64,000 nucleotides of DNA from Thermoanaerobaculia bacterium (lineage in GTDB: Bacteria > Acidobacteriota > Thermoanaerobaculia > Multivoradales > JAHEKO01): assembly GCA_945787635.1 (NCBI GenBank), contig CALZIK010000193.1, positions 1 to 64,000 on the forward strand, written 5' to 3'. The translations under genes were made by a program, and so were the position numbers. Positions within the stretch are counted from its first letter, which is position 1. Every line of letters begins with the position of its first letter. The notes beneath the pieces are model-generated. The model worked only from the letters and a program-made list of their open reading frames with translations, searched no databases and had not been told where the DNA came from. Of the stretch, positions 16,742 through 25,887 are shown piece after piece.

Positions 16742-17991
16742 CAGCCGAAGACCTCGCGCACCTTGCCGAGCGCCTCGACCAGGCGGTCGATGTCGCTCCG
16801 AGTGTTGTAGAGGGCCAGAGACGCCCGGGCTGTCGCAGGAACCCCGTAGCGGTCCATCACCGGCTGGGCGCAGTGATGACCGGTGCGAATGGCGACTCCC
16901 TCGCGATCGAGGATGGTTCCGATGTCGTGCGGATGGACGCCGTCGAGAACGAAGGAGAGCACGCTCGCCTTGTGACGCGCTGTACCGATCAGGCGCAATC
17001 CGGAGACCGATTCGAGCGCTTCGGTTCCGTAGGCCAGAAGTTCCCGCTCGTAGGCCTCGACCCGGTGCATTCCGAGGGCCTCGAGGTAGTCGACGGTGGC
17101 GCCCAGGGCGATTGCCCCGACGATATTGGGCGTACCCGCCTCAAACTTCGCCGGCGACGGCGCGAACTCGCTCTTCTCGAACGTCACCGTGCGAATCATC
17201 TCGCCACCGCCTTGATAGGGCGGCATCGCGTCGAGCAGCTCTTTGCGGCCGTAAAGGGCGCCGATTCCGGACGGCCCGAAGGCCTTGTGGCCCGACATGG
17301 TGTAGAAGTCGCAGCCGAGGGCCGCCACAGCGAGCGGCATGTGGGGCGCCGCTTGGGCGCCGTCCAGAAGCACGGGAATACCGCGAGCGTGCGCCAGCTC
17401 GACGATCCGTTCGACCGGATTGACGGTTCCCAGAGCATTCGAGACGTGGACCGTCGCGACCAATTTGGTCCGTTCCGACAGGAGTGCCTCCATCTCCTCC
17501 AGGATGACGTCGCCGCGATCATCGATCGGCGCGACCTTGAGCTTAGCGCCTTTCTCTTCGCACAAAAGCTGCCAGGGAACGATGTTGGAATGGTGCTCCA
17601 TCGTGGTGACGAGCACTTCGTCGCCCTCGCCGACGTGGCGCCGGCCGTAGCTCGAGGCCACCAGATTGATGGCCTCGGTGGTACCCCGCACGAACACGAT
17701 CTCGTTGGGGTCCGCGGCGCCCAAGAAACCCGCGACCTTGCGCCGTGCCTCTTCGTAGGCAACGGTCGCCTTTGCCGAAAGATAGTGGACGCCCCGATGA
17801 ACGTTGGCGTAGCTCTCCCGGTAGCAGCGCGCCTCGGCCTTGATCATGACCTCCGGCTTTTGCGCCGAAGCCGCGCTGTCGAGATAGACCAGCGGCTTGC
17901 CGTAGGGCTCGAGCCGCAGCGCGGGGAAATCCCTGCGGACGGAGTCGACGTCGAAACCCGACTTGACTGTCTTCTGTTGGGCTAGAACCAT
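16741..17991 (-). CDS. sufS: SufS, group II cysteine desulfurase
   Basis: A 416-residue PLP enzyme that removes sulfur from cysteine as a persulfide. The PLP lysine is K236 in SGHKAFGP and the active-site cysteine is C374 in RTGHHCAQP, the short-loop arrangement of group II (SufS) enzymes. TTMEHHSNIVPWQ is the conserved cofactor region. ATG at 17991 was taken as the start; a TTG at 18009 is also in frame. The stop overlaps the sufU start. Its neighbours sufD upstream and sufU downstream make the function secure. Confidence 0.95.
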   Translation of the reverse strand: MVLAQQKTVKSGFDVDSVRRDFPALRLEPYGKPLVYLDSAASAQKPEVMIKAEARCYRESYANVHRGVHYLSAKATVAYEEARRKVAGFLGAADPNEIVFVRGTTEAINLVASSYGRRHVGEGDEVLVTTMEHHSNIVPWQLLCEEKGAKLKVAPIDDRGDVILEEMEALLSERTKLVATVHVSNALGTVNPVERIVELAHARGIPVLLDGAQAAPHMPLAVAALGCDFYTMSGHKAFGPSGIGALYGRKELLDAMPPYQGGGEMIRTVTFEKSEFAPSPAKFEAGTPNIVGAIALGATVDYLEALGMHRVEAYERELLAYGTEALESVSGLRLIGTARHKASVLSFVLDGVHPHDIGTILDREGVAIRTGHHCAQPVMDRYGVPATARASLALYNTRSDIDRLVEALGKVREVFG

Positions 17992-18012
17992 GGCGCTCGG
18001 AACAACCAACCT

Positions 18013-19389
18013 TTACACGGCCTGCCGCACGACCTCCCCCCGCGGCAACCGACGGAAGAGAAACTCCTCCAGATCCCGCCGCACCGATTTGTCCTTGATG
18101 CGTTGCACGATGTCGGCGGCGAAGGCATAGGTCAGCAGGCTTTTGGCGGCTTCTTCACCGATTCCGCGAGAGCGAAGGTAAAAGACCGCAAGCTCGTCGA
18201 GCTGGCCGACGGTCGACCCGTGGGTGCAGCGCACGTCGTCGGCGAAAATCTCGAGCTGCGGGTTCGAGTTGACCAGAGCCGTTGGCGAGAGCAGGAGGTT
18301 TCTGTTGGTCTGCTTGGCATCGGTCTTTTGAGCGCCCTTGTGAACGAAGATGCGGCCACTGAAGATCGCCCGCGCGTGCCCCTCGAGGATGCCCTTGAAA
18401 AGCTCGTGGCTGTCGCAATGCGCCGCCACGTGATCGACCCGCATGTGGTTGTCGACGAGTTGCCTGCCCTCAACCATGTAGAGGCCGTTCAGGGTCGCCT
18501 CGCAGCCTTCCCCCGCGAGAACCGCGTTGACATCGTTGCGCACCAGGCCGCCCCCCCACGAAATCGACTGCGAGGTGAAATTGCTGGCGCGTTCGAGGTA
18601 GATCTGAAAGGTAGCCATGTGGAAGGCGTCGGTCGACTCGCGCTGGAGCTTGTAGTGATCGACCACCGCGCTGGGTGCGAGGATGATCTCGGTGACCGGT
18701 GCCACGAAGGTGCTGCCGGCGGTTTGGCTCGCCTCGGCCGTCGCGTATTGCTCGATCACCCGACACTGCGAGCTTTCTTCCGCGACGAAAAGGTTGCGCG
18801 GAAACGAAGCCACCGCTTGGGCGGCGCCTCGGCCGATGTGAAGCACGTGAATCGGGGTCTCGACCACGACGCCCCGCGGAACGAATACGAACACTCCGTT
18901 TTCGTGCAGCGCCGTGTTAAGCGCCACGAAAGCGTGGCTCTCGAACTTGGCATGGCAGCCCAGATGCGGCTCGACCAGGTCCGGATGCTCGCTCCAGGCC
19001 TCGACGAGGCTCGAAACGACCACGCCCTCGGGCAGGTCTGCTAGTCGCGAGAGCTCCGGGCGGTAAACACCGTTGACGAGCACCAGCTCGCAAGTATCTG
19101 GGTAGCGATAGTCCGCGACGTCGCTTTCGGTCACCAGGCCGGCTGAGGCCTCAAACGTAATCGATGACTGTGCGATCGGGCGCACGTCGGTCGATCGCCA
19201 CTCTTCCAGCCTCTTGGTCGGGAATCCGAGCTCCTCGAAGCGGCCGATCGCCTCACTGCGCAGCGAGCCGATCCGGCCGGGCTCGTGCTCCGCGCGGCTG
19301 CAACTGACTCGCTCGAAGGCTTCCCGGTAGGGGGCGCGCGGGTCCACGGCCGGTCTCTTTGTGGACACGGACGAAGCTACCTCAGGCAT
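18013..19389 (-). CDS. sufD: SufD, Fe-S assembly scaffold subunit
   Basis: A 458-residue protein of the SufB/SufD beta-helix family. The hallmark C-terminal block (SNPQLEIFADDVRCTHGSTVGQLD) is present, broken here for length as NSNPQLEIF and CTHGSTVGQLDE, as are RNLFVAEESSQC and the helical C-terminal region. SufD pairs with SufB and the ATPase SufC to build [4Fe-4S] clusters. The ATG at 19389 overlaps the sufC stop, and the longer open frame upstream of it lies within sufC, so that start is preferred. Confidence 0.93.
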   Translation of the reverse strand: MPEVASSVSTKRPAVDPRAPYREAFERVSCSRAEHEPGRIGSLRSEAIGRFEELGFPTKRLEEWRSTDVRPIAQSSITFEASAGLVTESDVADYRYPDTCELVLVNGVYRPELSRLADLPEGVVVSSLVEAWSEHPDLVEPHLGCHAKFESHAFVALNTALHENGVFVFVPRGVVVETPIHVLHIGRGAAQAVASFPRNLFVAEESSQCRVIEQYATAEASQTAGSTFVAPVTEIILAPSAVVDHYKLQRESTDAFHMATFQIYLERASNFTSQSISWGGGLVRNDVNAVLAGEGCEATLNGLYMVEGRQLVDNHMRVDHVAAHCDSHELFKGILEGHARAIFSGRIFVHKGAQKTDAKQTNRNLLLSPTALVNSNPQLEIFADDVRCTHGSTVGQLDELAVFYLRSRGIGEEAAKSLLTYAFAADIVQRIKDKSVRRDLEEFLFRRLPRGEVVRQAV

Positions 19390-20158
19390 GCGCGGCCACC
19401 TGTTCTTTGGCTTTGCCCTCGAGCCACCCGTAGCCCTTGTCCTCGAGCTCCAGGGCCAGCTCTTTGCCTCCGCTTCGAACGATCTTGCCATCGACCAAAA
19501 CATGCACCACGTCGGGCACGATGTAGTTTAGTAGTCGCTGGTAATGGGTGATCACGAGGAACGCCCGACCTTCGGACCTGAGCGAGTTGACGCCGTCGGC
19601 GACGATCTTCAAGGCGTCGATGTCGAGACCTGAATCGGTTTCGTCGAGAACCGCGAGAACCGGGTCCAGCACTGCCATGTGAAAGATCTCGTTGCGCTTC
19701 TTCTCGCCGCCGGAAAAGCCTTCGTTGACCGGGCGATTGAGCAAGGCCTCGTCCATCTTGACGAGAGACATCTTCTCGCGCACATAGTTGAGAAAATCCA
19801 TCGCGTCCATCTCTTCCTGGCCGCGATGCTTGCGAATCGCGTTGAGCGCCGCCTTGAGGAAGTAGACGTTCGAGACGCCCGGGATCTCGACCGGGTACTG
19901 AAAGGCCAGAAACAGGCCCTCCCGGGCGCGCTCCTCGGGCGCAGCTTCCGCAAGGTCTTCGCCTTTGAACAGAATCTCGCCCTGGGTGACCTCGTAGGTG
20001 TCCCGTCCGGCCAGAACCTGGGCCAGGGTGGACTTACCGGAGCCGTTCGGCCCCATGATCGCGTGTACCTGGCCCTTCTCGACCGTCAGGTCCACACCAT
20101 TCAGAATCTCGGCATCCTCCACGCTGACGTGAAGGTTTTTGATTTCTAGCAAACTCAT
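19382..20158 (-). CDS. sufC: SufC, ABC-type ATPase of Fe-S assembly
   Basis: A 258-residue soluble ABC ATPase. Walker A is GPNGSGKST at 36-44, the signature is FSGGEKKRNEI, and the Walker B region DETDSGLDIDAL has the Asp-Ser-Gly-Leu form typical of SufC rather than transporters. It binds SufB and SufD and drives the shape change that opens the scaffold. The gap of 79 bases after sufB is the longest inside the operon. Confidence 0.95.
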   Translation of the reverse strand: MSLLEIKNLHVSVEDAEILNGVDLTVEKGQVHAIMGPNGSGKSTLAQVLAGRDTYEVTQGEILFKGEDLAEAAPEERAREGLFLAFQYPVEIPGVSNVYFLKAALNAIRKHRGQEEMDAMDFLNYVREKMSLVKMDEALLNRPVNEGFSGGEKKRNEIFHMAVLDPVLAVLDETDSGLDIDALKIVADGVNSLRSEGRAFLVITHYQRLLNYIVPDVVHVLVDGKIVRSGGKELALELEDKGYGWLEGKAKEQVAAHA

Positions 20159-20237
20159 CCGCTGTCTCTCCTCGGTTGTCTCGAACTGTAAGAAGGGAAC
20201 AAGGATCCTTGCCCCTCGACTGGTTTCGTTTCCGGTC

Positions 20238-21713
<1,476 letters not shown>

Positions 21714-21739
21714 GTGGTTCTCCTAGTGCTCTGCCCGTT

Positions 21740-22213
21740 TCAGCCGGTGGGCCGCTCGGACACCTTCGCGCTCTCGAGCGCGCCACCCAGGGTCACGAGC
21801 TCGGCACTCAATGGATGGGTCATCTCGGCGAGAGTGATGTTCTCGAGTGCGTGGCGGATTGCGTGATTGATTCGTTGCCAGTTCGCGCGCACCCCGCAGA
21901 AAGACTCCTGCGAACACTCACCGGGCGTGTCGTCGATACATTCGGTAATGGCGATCGGGCCGTCGAGAGCGGTAATGATTTCGGCCACGGTGATCCTCTC
22001 GGCCTCGAGAGCGAGGCAGTAGCCGCCCTTGACCCCACGGTGGGACTCGAGCAGGCCGGCGCGGCCCAGGAGCTTCAAGATCTTCGAGACCGTCGGCAGC
22101 GGGAGCTGAACCTCCGCGGCGAGCTCCGAAGCGTTGACCTGACGCTCGGGGTAGCGAGCCATTCTGGTCATCATCACGATGCCGTAGTCGGCCTGTTTGG
22201 TCATGCGGATCAC
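21740..22213 (-). CDS. Rrf2-family Fe-S-sensing regulator of the suf operon
   Basis: A 157-residue winged-helix regulator of the Rrf2/IscR family. It begins with MTKQADYGIVMMTRMA, followed by the recognition helix region LPTVSKILKLLGRAGLL and SHRGVKGGYCLA. Three cysteines at 92, 100 and 106 (ECIDDTPGEC..ESFC) match the cluster-binding pattern, so it probably senses Fe-S status and represses suf when clusters are plentiful. GTG at 22213 is preceded by AGAGGAAGAC; an in-frame ATG at 22204 is possible. An IscR-like palindrome lies 73 bases upstream, consistent with autoregulation. Confidence 0.92.
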   Translation of the reverse strand: MIRMTKQADYGIVMMTRMARYPERQVNASELAAEVQLPLPTVSKILKLLGRAGLLESHRGVKGGYCLALEAERITVAEIITALDGPIAITECIDDTPGECSQESFCGVRANWQRINHAIRHALENITLAEMTHPLSAELVTLGGALESAKVSERPTG

Positions 22214-22285
22214 GGTGGGTCTTCCTCTCGCCCCTTTGACTCGCCCAGAATTGGAAACGGAATGGAAAGGGGCTGGTCGAAATGT

Positions 22286-22300
22286 GGACTAAAATAGTCC
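22286..22300 (-). promoter_or_regulatory. IscR type-1-like operator upstream of the suf operon
   Basis: GGACTAAAATAGTCC is a perfect palindrome (GGACTA-AAA-TAGTCC). Its core fits the IscR type-1 consensus GACTRWWWYAGTC at every position. It lies between the AI-2E-type permease gene and the Rrf2-family regulator, in the leader or promoter of the suf operon. A TTGACA at 22341-22336 on the minus strand lies upstream but has no clear -10 partner. Confidence 0.65.
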
Positions 22301-22373
22301 TAATTCCTCTCGGATGGTAGCAAATACGCCCCTCTTGTCAAGACCCGGGCGGTCTCGACGACGCCCGTTGCGC

Positions 22374-23459
22374 CTAGTTCTTCTCGACGTGGCGGGCCGC
22401 CGCGGCCGCGGCCATGGGCGCGGCCGGGCCCATCAGAACGGCAAGCCAGCGAAGCTCGCGCGACTGCTCGAGGACGATCTTGATGATCATGGTCAGCGGC
22501 ACCGACAAGATCATTCCCACCGGGCCCCAGATCCAGCCCCAGAACACCATCGCCATGAACACGACAAGGGTGGAGAGCCCGAACTGGCGCCCCAAAAGGG
22601 CGGGCTCGACGAGGTTTCCAAGCAGGAAATTGACCGCCAGATAGAGAACCGCGACCGCAAGCGCCACTCCCCAGCCTTGCTGGACCAGGGCCACCAGCAC
22701 CGCCGGAATCGCCGCGATGATCGAGCCGATCGCCGGGATGTAGTTGAGCAGAAACGCCAGAACCGCCCAGAACAGAGGCACCGGCAGATCCAGAACCCAG
22801 ACCCCGAGTGCGACCAGGATCCCGGTCGCGAGACTGACCAGCGTCTTGACGCCCAGATACCTCTGGATGTCGGCCATCACACCCTGAACATTGCGCGCGA
22901 TGACCTCGCCGTGACGGGTTCGCTTGAGTTTCTCGGGCAACGCGACCACTTCGAACATCGCCGTGATCAGAATCACGAACACCAGCAGCACGTACGAGAC
23001 GAACGACGCGACGCCTCGCACGGTACCGCGCAGGATTCCTCCGGCCAGATCCATGATCGTGCTGGCGTCCAGGCGCTCCGGCGAGATCCATGTCGACAGG
23101 TCGATTCCGCGCTCCTGAAGGGTCAGGACGAGCACCCGAATCTTGTCCACCAGGCCGTTCAGATAGGCCGGCGCAGCCCTGGCGAACTCGTTGAACGTGC
23201 TCGAGATCAAGTACCCGAGAATCGACAGAGCCCCGCATTCGAGCAGCACCGTCACCAAGACCGCGAGCCGCAGCCGCACTCCCCGCCGGCACAACCATTC
23301 GACGATCGGAACGCCCGCCAGGGCCAGAAAGATCGCGAACATGAACGGTATCAAGACCGCACCCGCCGCCCTCAGGCCGGCGACGACAATGATCCCGGCG
23401 GCCACCAGTAGGAGCGCGCGGCCGAGCTGGACTTCGCTGTCGGGAGAGTCGGCTGCCAC
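22374..23459 (-). CDS. AI-2E family (PF01594-type) permease
   Basis: A 361-residue membrane protein with an N-terminal pair of helices, a soluble loop of about 100 residues, and five or more C-terminal helices. The conserved blocks of the family are present: FLLNYIPAIGSIIAAIPAVL, GNLVEPALLGRQFGLSTLVV and WGWIWGPVGMILSVPL. Members have been linked to autoinducer-2 export, sodium-proton exchange and other transport, so the substrate here is open. GTG start at 23459. No quorum-sensing gene is nearby. The gap between it and the regulator is the suf control region. Confidence 0.88.
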   Translation of the reverse strand: MAADSPDSEVQLGRALLLVAAGIIVVAGLRAAGAVLIPFMFAIFLALAGVPIVEWLCRRGVRLRLAVLVTVLLECGALSILGYLISSTFNEFARAAPAYLNGLVDKIRVLVLTLQERGIDLSTWISPERLDASTIMDLAGGILRGTVRGVASFVSYVLLVFVILITAMFEVVALPEKLKRTRHGEVIARNVQGVMADIQRYLGVKTLVSLATGILVALGVWVLDLPVPLFWAVLAFLLNYIPAIGSIIAAIPAVLVALVQQGWGVALAVAVLYLAVNFLLGNLVEPALLGRQFGLSTLVVFMAMVFWGWIWGPVGMILSVPLTMIIKIVLEQSRELRWLAVLMGPAAPMAAAAAARHVEKN

Positions 23460-23536
23460 GGTGGTGTAACGGTATCAGGAGGCCAGCCCGCCCGGCACCC
23501 GCCGCTCCTTCGCCACTACGATCGACGCGCGACCCG

Positions 23537-24247
23537 TTAGAGCCTCACGCCCAGGTCCTCGAGATCCCGCTCGGCTCGCTCCGCCCAGCCGCGGTTCGCG
23601 AGCGGGCTCGCCGGAGAGGGGTGGAGAACCCGCCCGATTCGAACGTCGAGGCCCGCAAGCGCCCGCCGAGCGCGCTCCTCTGCCCACTTGCCGACACCGA
23701 TGACGAGCGCGGGCTCGAGCGCCTCGGTCGTCGCCACCAGCGCCCGGTCGCAGAGAACAAGCAGAGCCTCGCGCTCGGCCGCCGGGAGCTTGTCAGGCGT
23801 GCGGTTTCGACCGCTCGCCTCCATAAACGACAGGGGACAGTAGTTGGCGACAAAAAAGCGCGAAAAGAAGGTCTCGGGCGTCTTGAAACGGTCCCTGGCC
23901 CAGCCCCACAGGCGCCGGCCGCTGACTTCGCTGCGCCGGCAGGCGAATCCCTCGACCGGCCGCTTGGGGTGCTCGGGTTCCGGCCGTCCGACTTGCGTTT
24001 CGAGCGCGAGCCAGTCACGCACCAACGACACCTCGCCGAACGGCACGCCGGTCTGCGCCATGCCCCACGGCCCCGGGTTCATGCCGACGAAAACCACCTG
24101 CTTGGGCGAAGCGCCGTAGCGTTCGAGGTAGAGCCGGTGCGTCTCCCAGGCATAGTCGAGGGGGTTGTAGACGTGGGTCACCGGCTCTCCGAACGAGAGC
24201 CCCGAAACTCCGGCCGCCAGCCGCCGGGCGACCCGCACCAGTTTCAC
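23537..24247 (-). CDS. SMUG1-like uracil-DNA glycosylase
   Basis: A 236-residue protein matching the bacterial SMUG1 branch of uracil-DNA glycosylases. Motif 1 is FVGMNPGPWGMAQTGVPFGE, which includes the catalytic Asn and the uracil-pocket loop; HPKRPVEGFACRRSEVSGRR and FVANYCPLSFME follow, and motif 2 is HPSPASP near the C-terminus. It should remove uracil and oxidised pyrimidines from DNA. GTG start at 24247. The gene stands alone between the permease and a PLP enzyme gene. Confidence 0.9.
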   Translation of the reverse strand: MKLVRVARRLAAGVSGLSFGEPVTHVYNPLDYAWETHRLYLERYGASPKQVVFVGMNPGPWGMAQTGVPFGEVSLVRDWLALETQVGRPEPEHPKRPVEGFACRRSEVSGRRLWGWARDRFKTPETFFSRFFVANYCPLSFMEASGRNRTPDKLPAAEREALLVLCDRALVATTEALEPALVIGVGKWAEERARRALAGLDVRIGRVLHPSPASPLANRGWAERAERDLEDLGVRL

Positions 24248-24307
24248 GGTGCTCCGCTCAGAGGGCTCCGATTCGGACCTCCCCCCGATTGCAGGTCCCG
24301 GTTGGCC

Positions 24308-25468
24308 TCAGAACAGCTCAGCGAGCGCCGCCATGCAGGCATCGATCTCGTCCTCGGTGTTGTAGAAATGCGCCGAGATCCGCAATCGCCCCTGGCGGTG
24401 TGCCACCTCGATGTCCCGCTTGGCGAGCTCGGCGCAAAGATCGGAGGCCGACCGGTCGGGATGCTCGGCGGAGACGATGCCAGACTCCGTGCCGGGGATG
24501 CGTTCGACCACCCGTTCGAAGCCCAGGCGATCGAGCCCGAGATCGGCCCGCCGGGCGAGGCTCAAAACCCGTTTGCCGATGCGGTGGGGACCGACTTCGA
24601 GAAGCCAATCGATCGCCGCCCCGAGGCCATAGGTCCCGGCAACGTTGCTGGTACCGCATTCGAACCGGGCAGCGCCGGCGACGTAGTCGGGAGGGTCAAC
24701 GACTGGACCGAACGGTTCGTTCACCGAAAGCCAACCGCGGATCGCGGGCCGAATTTGGTCGAGGACCCGATCCGACACGTACAGCAGGCCGATACCCTCT
24801 CCGCCGAGCAGCCACTTGTGGGCTCCGGATACGCAAACGTCCACGCCGGCATCCGAGACCGACAGCGGCAGAGCGCCCAGTCCCTGGACAGCATCGACCA
24901 CGAGAAGCGCGTCGCGTGACCAACATAGCCGGGCGATGGCGGCGAGATCGACTCGATATCCGGTTGAATACTGCACCCAGGAAAGCGCCACCACCCGGGT
25001 GCGTGAGCTCATCGCGCGCTCGATCGCTTCAACCCGGACCTGCCCTTCGACCTCGGGCACTCGGCGCACGTCAACGCCTCGGTCGGCCAGGCCAAGCCAG
25101 GGGTAGATGTTTGCCGGAAACTCGCTCTCGGCGGTCACGACATTGTCGCCATCCTCCCAGACGAGTCCTTCCGCGATGAAGGACAGGCCGGTCGAGGTGT
25201 TGGGAACGAAGGCAACCTCGTGGGGATGACGCGCGCCGAGTAGACGAGCCGCGGACGCCCTGACCCGATCGCAAGCGGCCAGGCGCTCCTCCCAGATCCG
25301 ATCCGAGCCCGCAGCGGCCTCGCGAAGCGCCCGATCGACCGCCGAGATGACCCGGAAGGGCAGCGGCGAAACCGAGGCGTGATTGAGATAGACAACATAG
25401 GCGGGGAGCGAAAACTCGCTTCGCCAGCGTTCGATCTCCCGCGTCTCCAAGAGGCTCTCCGACTGCAT
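24308..25468 (-). CDS. Class V aminotransferase-fold PLP enzyme
   Basis: A 386-residue fold-type I PLP enzyme of the cysteine desulfurase/isopenicillin epimerase-like group. Visible features are YLNHASVSPLPFRV at the N-terminus, the Asp of DAVQGLGALPL, and the probable PLP lysine in SGAHKWLLGGEGIG. No cysteine occurs in the position used by desulfurases for persulfide formation, so an aminotransferase, lyase or epimerase activity is more likely than sulfur transfer. The ATG at 25468 is divergent from dodecin. Specific substrate not assignable. Confidence 0.82.
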   Translation of the reverse strand: MQSESLLETREIERWRSEFSLPAYVVYLNHASVSPLPFRVISAVDRALREAAAGSDRIWEERLAACDRVRASAARLLGARHPHEVAFVPNTSTGLSFIAEGLVWEDGDNVVTAESEFPANIYPWLGLADRGVDVRRVPEVEGQVRVEAIERAMSSRTRVVALSWVQYSTGYRVDLAAIARLCWSRDALLVVDAVQGLGALPLSVSDAGVDVCVSGAHKWLLGGEGIGLLYVSDRVLDQIRPAIRGWLSVNEPFGPVVDPPDYVAGAARFECGTSNVAGTYGLGAAIDWLLEVGPHRIGKRVLSLARRADLGLDRLGFERVVERIPGTESGIVSAEHPDRSASDLCAELAKRDIEVAHRQGRLRISAHFYNTEDEIDACMAALAELF

Positions 25469-25516
25469 TACTCCTCGAGTCCCTATGCTATATTCGCTAG
25501 CCCCGTTGGGAATTCC

Positions 25517-25543
25517 CTTCGAGCCGAGTTCTTTGGCTCGAAG
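25517..25543 (+). promoter_or_regulatory. Perfect 9-bp hairpin in the dodecin leader
   Basis: CTTCGAGCC and GGCTCGAAG form a 9-bp stem around a 9-base loop, 41 bases before the dodecin start, followed by a moderately T-rich stretch. It could protect the mRNA or act as an attenuator. It lies in the divergent gap with the class V aminotransferase. Confidence 0.45.
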
Positions 25544-25583
25544 CCGTCTTTCAGTATCTTTTCACCCCAAAAAGGAGACAACC

Positions 25584-25787
25584 ATGTCCGTAGCCAAGGT
25601 AACAGAGATCTCATCCAGCTCGTCGAAGAGCTTCGAGGACGCCATCGAGCAGGGTATCTTGCGTGCCAACAAAACCCTCGACAAGATCAAGGGCGCTTGG
25701 ATCAACGAAATGAAGGTCAATGTCGACGACGGCAAGGTCACCGAGTACTGCGTCAACATGAAGGTCACATTCGTCCTCAAGGGCTAG
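25584..25787 (+). CDS. Dodecin family flavin-binding protein
   Basis: A 67-residue protein, the usual dodecin size, with the family sequence SVAKVTEISSSSSKSFEDAI at the start, the conserved GAWINEMKV core carrying the flavin-stacking Trp, and KVTFVLKG at the end. Dodecins form hollow 12-mers that store riboflavin or FMN. ATG at 25584 has AAAGGAG seven bases upstream; an in-frame ATG at 25485 would add an unrelated leader. A strong terminator follows 27 bases after the stop, so it is a single-gene transcript. Confidence 0.93.
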   Translation: MSVAKVTEISSSSSKSFEDAIEQGILRANKTLDKIKGAWINEMKVNVDDGKVTEYCVNMKVTFVLKG

Positions 25788-25814
25788 AACGAGGCGACAG
25801 CTTTCGATCGCAGG

Positions 25815-25844
25815 GGGAGGCCGAGGGGCCTCCCTTTGTTCTTT
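25815..25844 (+). terminator. Rho-independent terminator of the dodecin gene
   Basis: GGGAGGCC and GGCCTCCC form a perfect 8-bp stem around GAGG, followed at once by TTTGTTCTTT. Confidence 0.85.
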
Positions 25845-25887
25845 GGTACTCGAGAACCGAGGCTTCGAAAACCGGTCGGGAGAGGAC

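Noticed and set aside
16873-17985. Long open frame antisense to sufS
   Set aside because: The minus strand encodes a complete SufS with catalytic Lys and Cys; the plus frame has no recognisable motif.
24308-25468. Second cysteine desulfurase (IscS/SufS)
   Set aside because: The fold and PLP lysine fit class V, but the persulfide-forming cysteine loop is missing.
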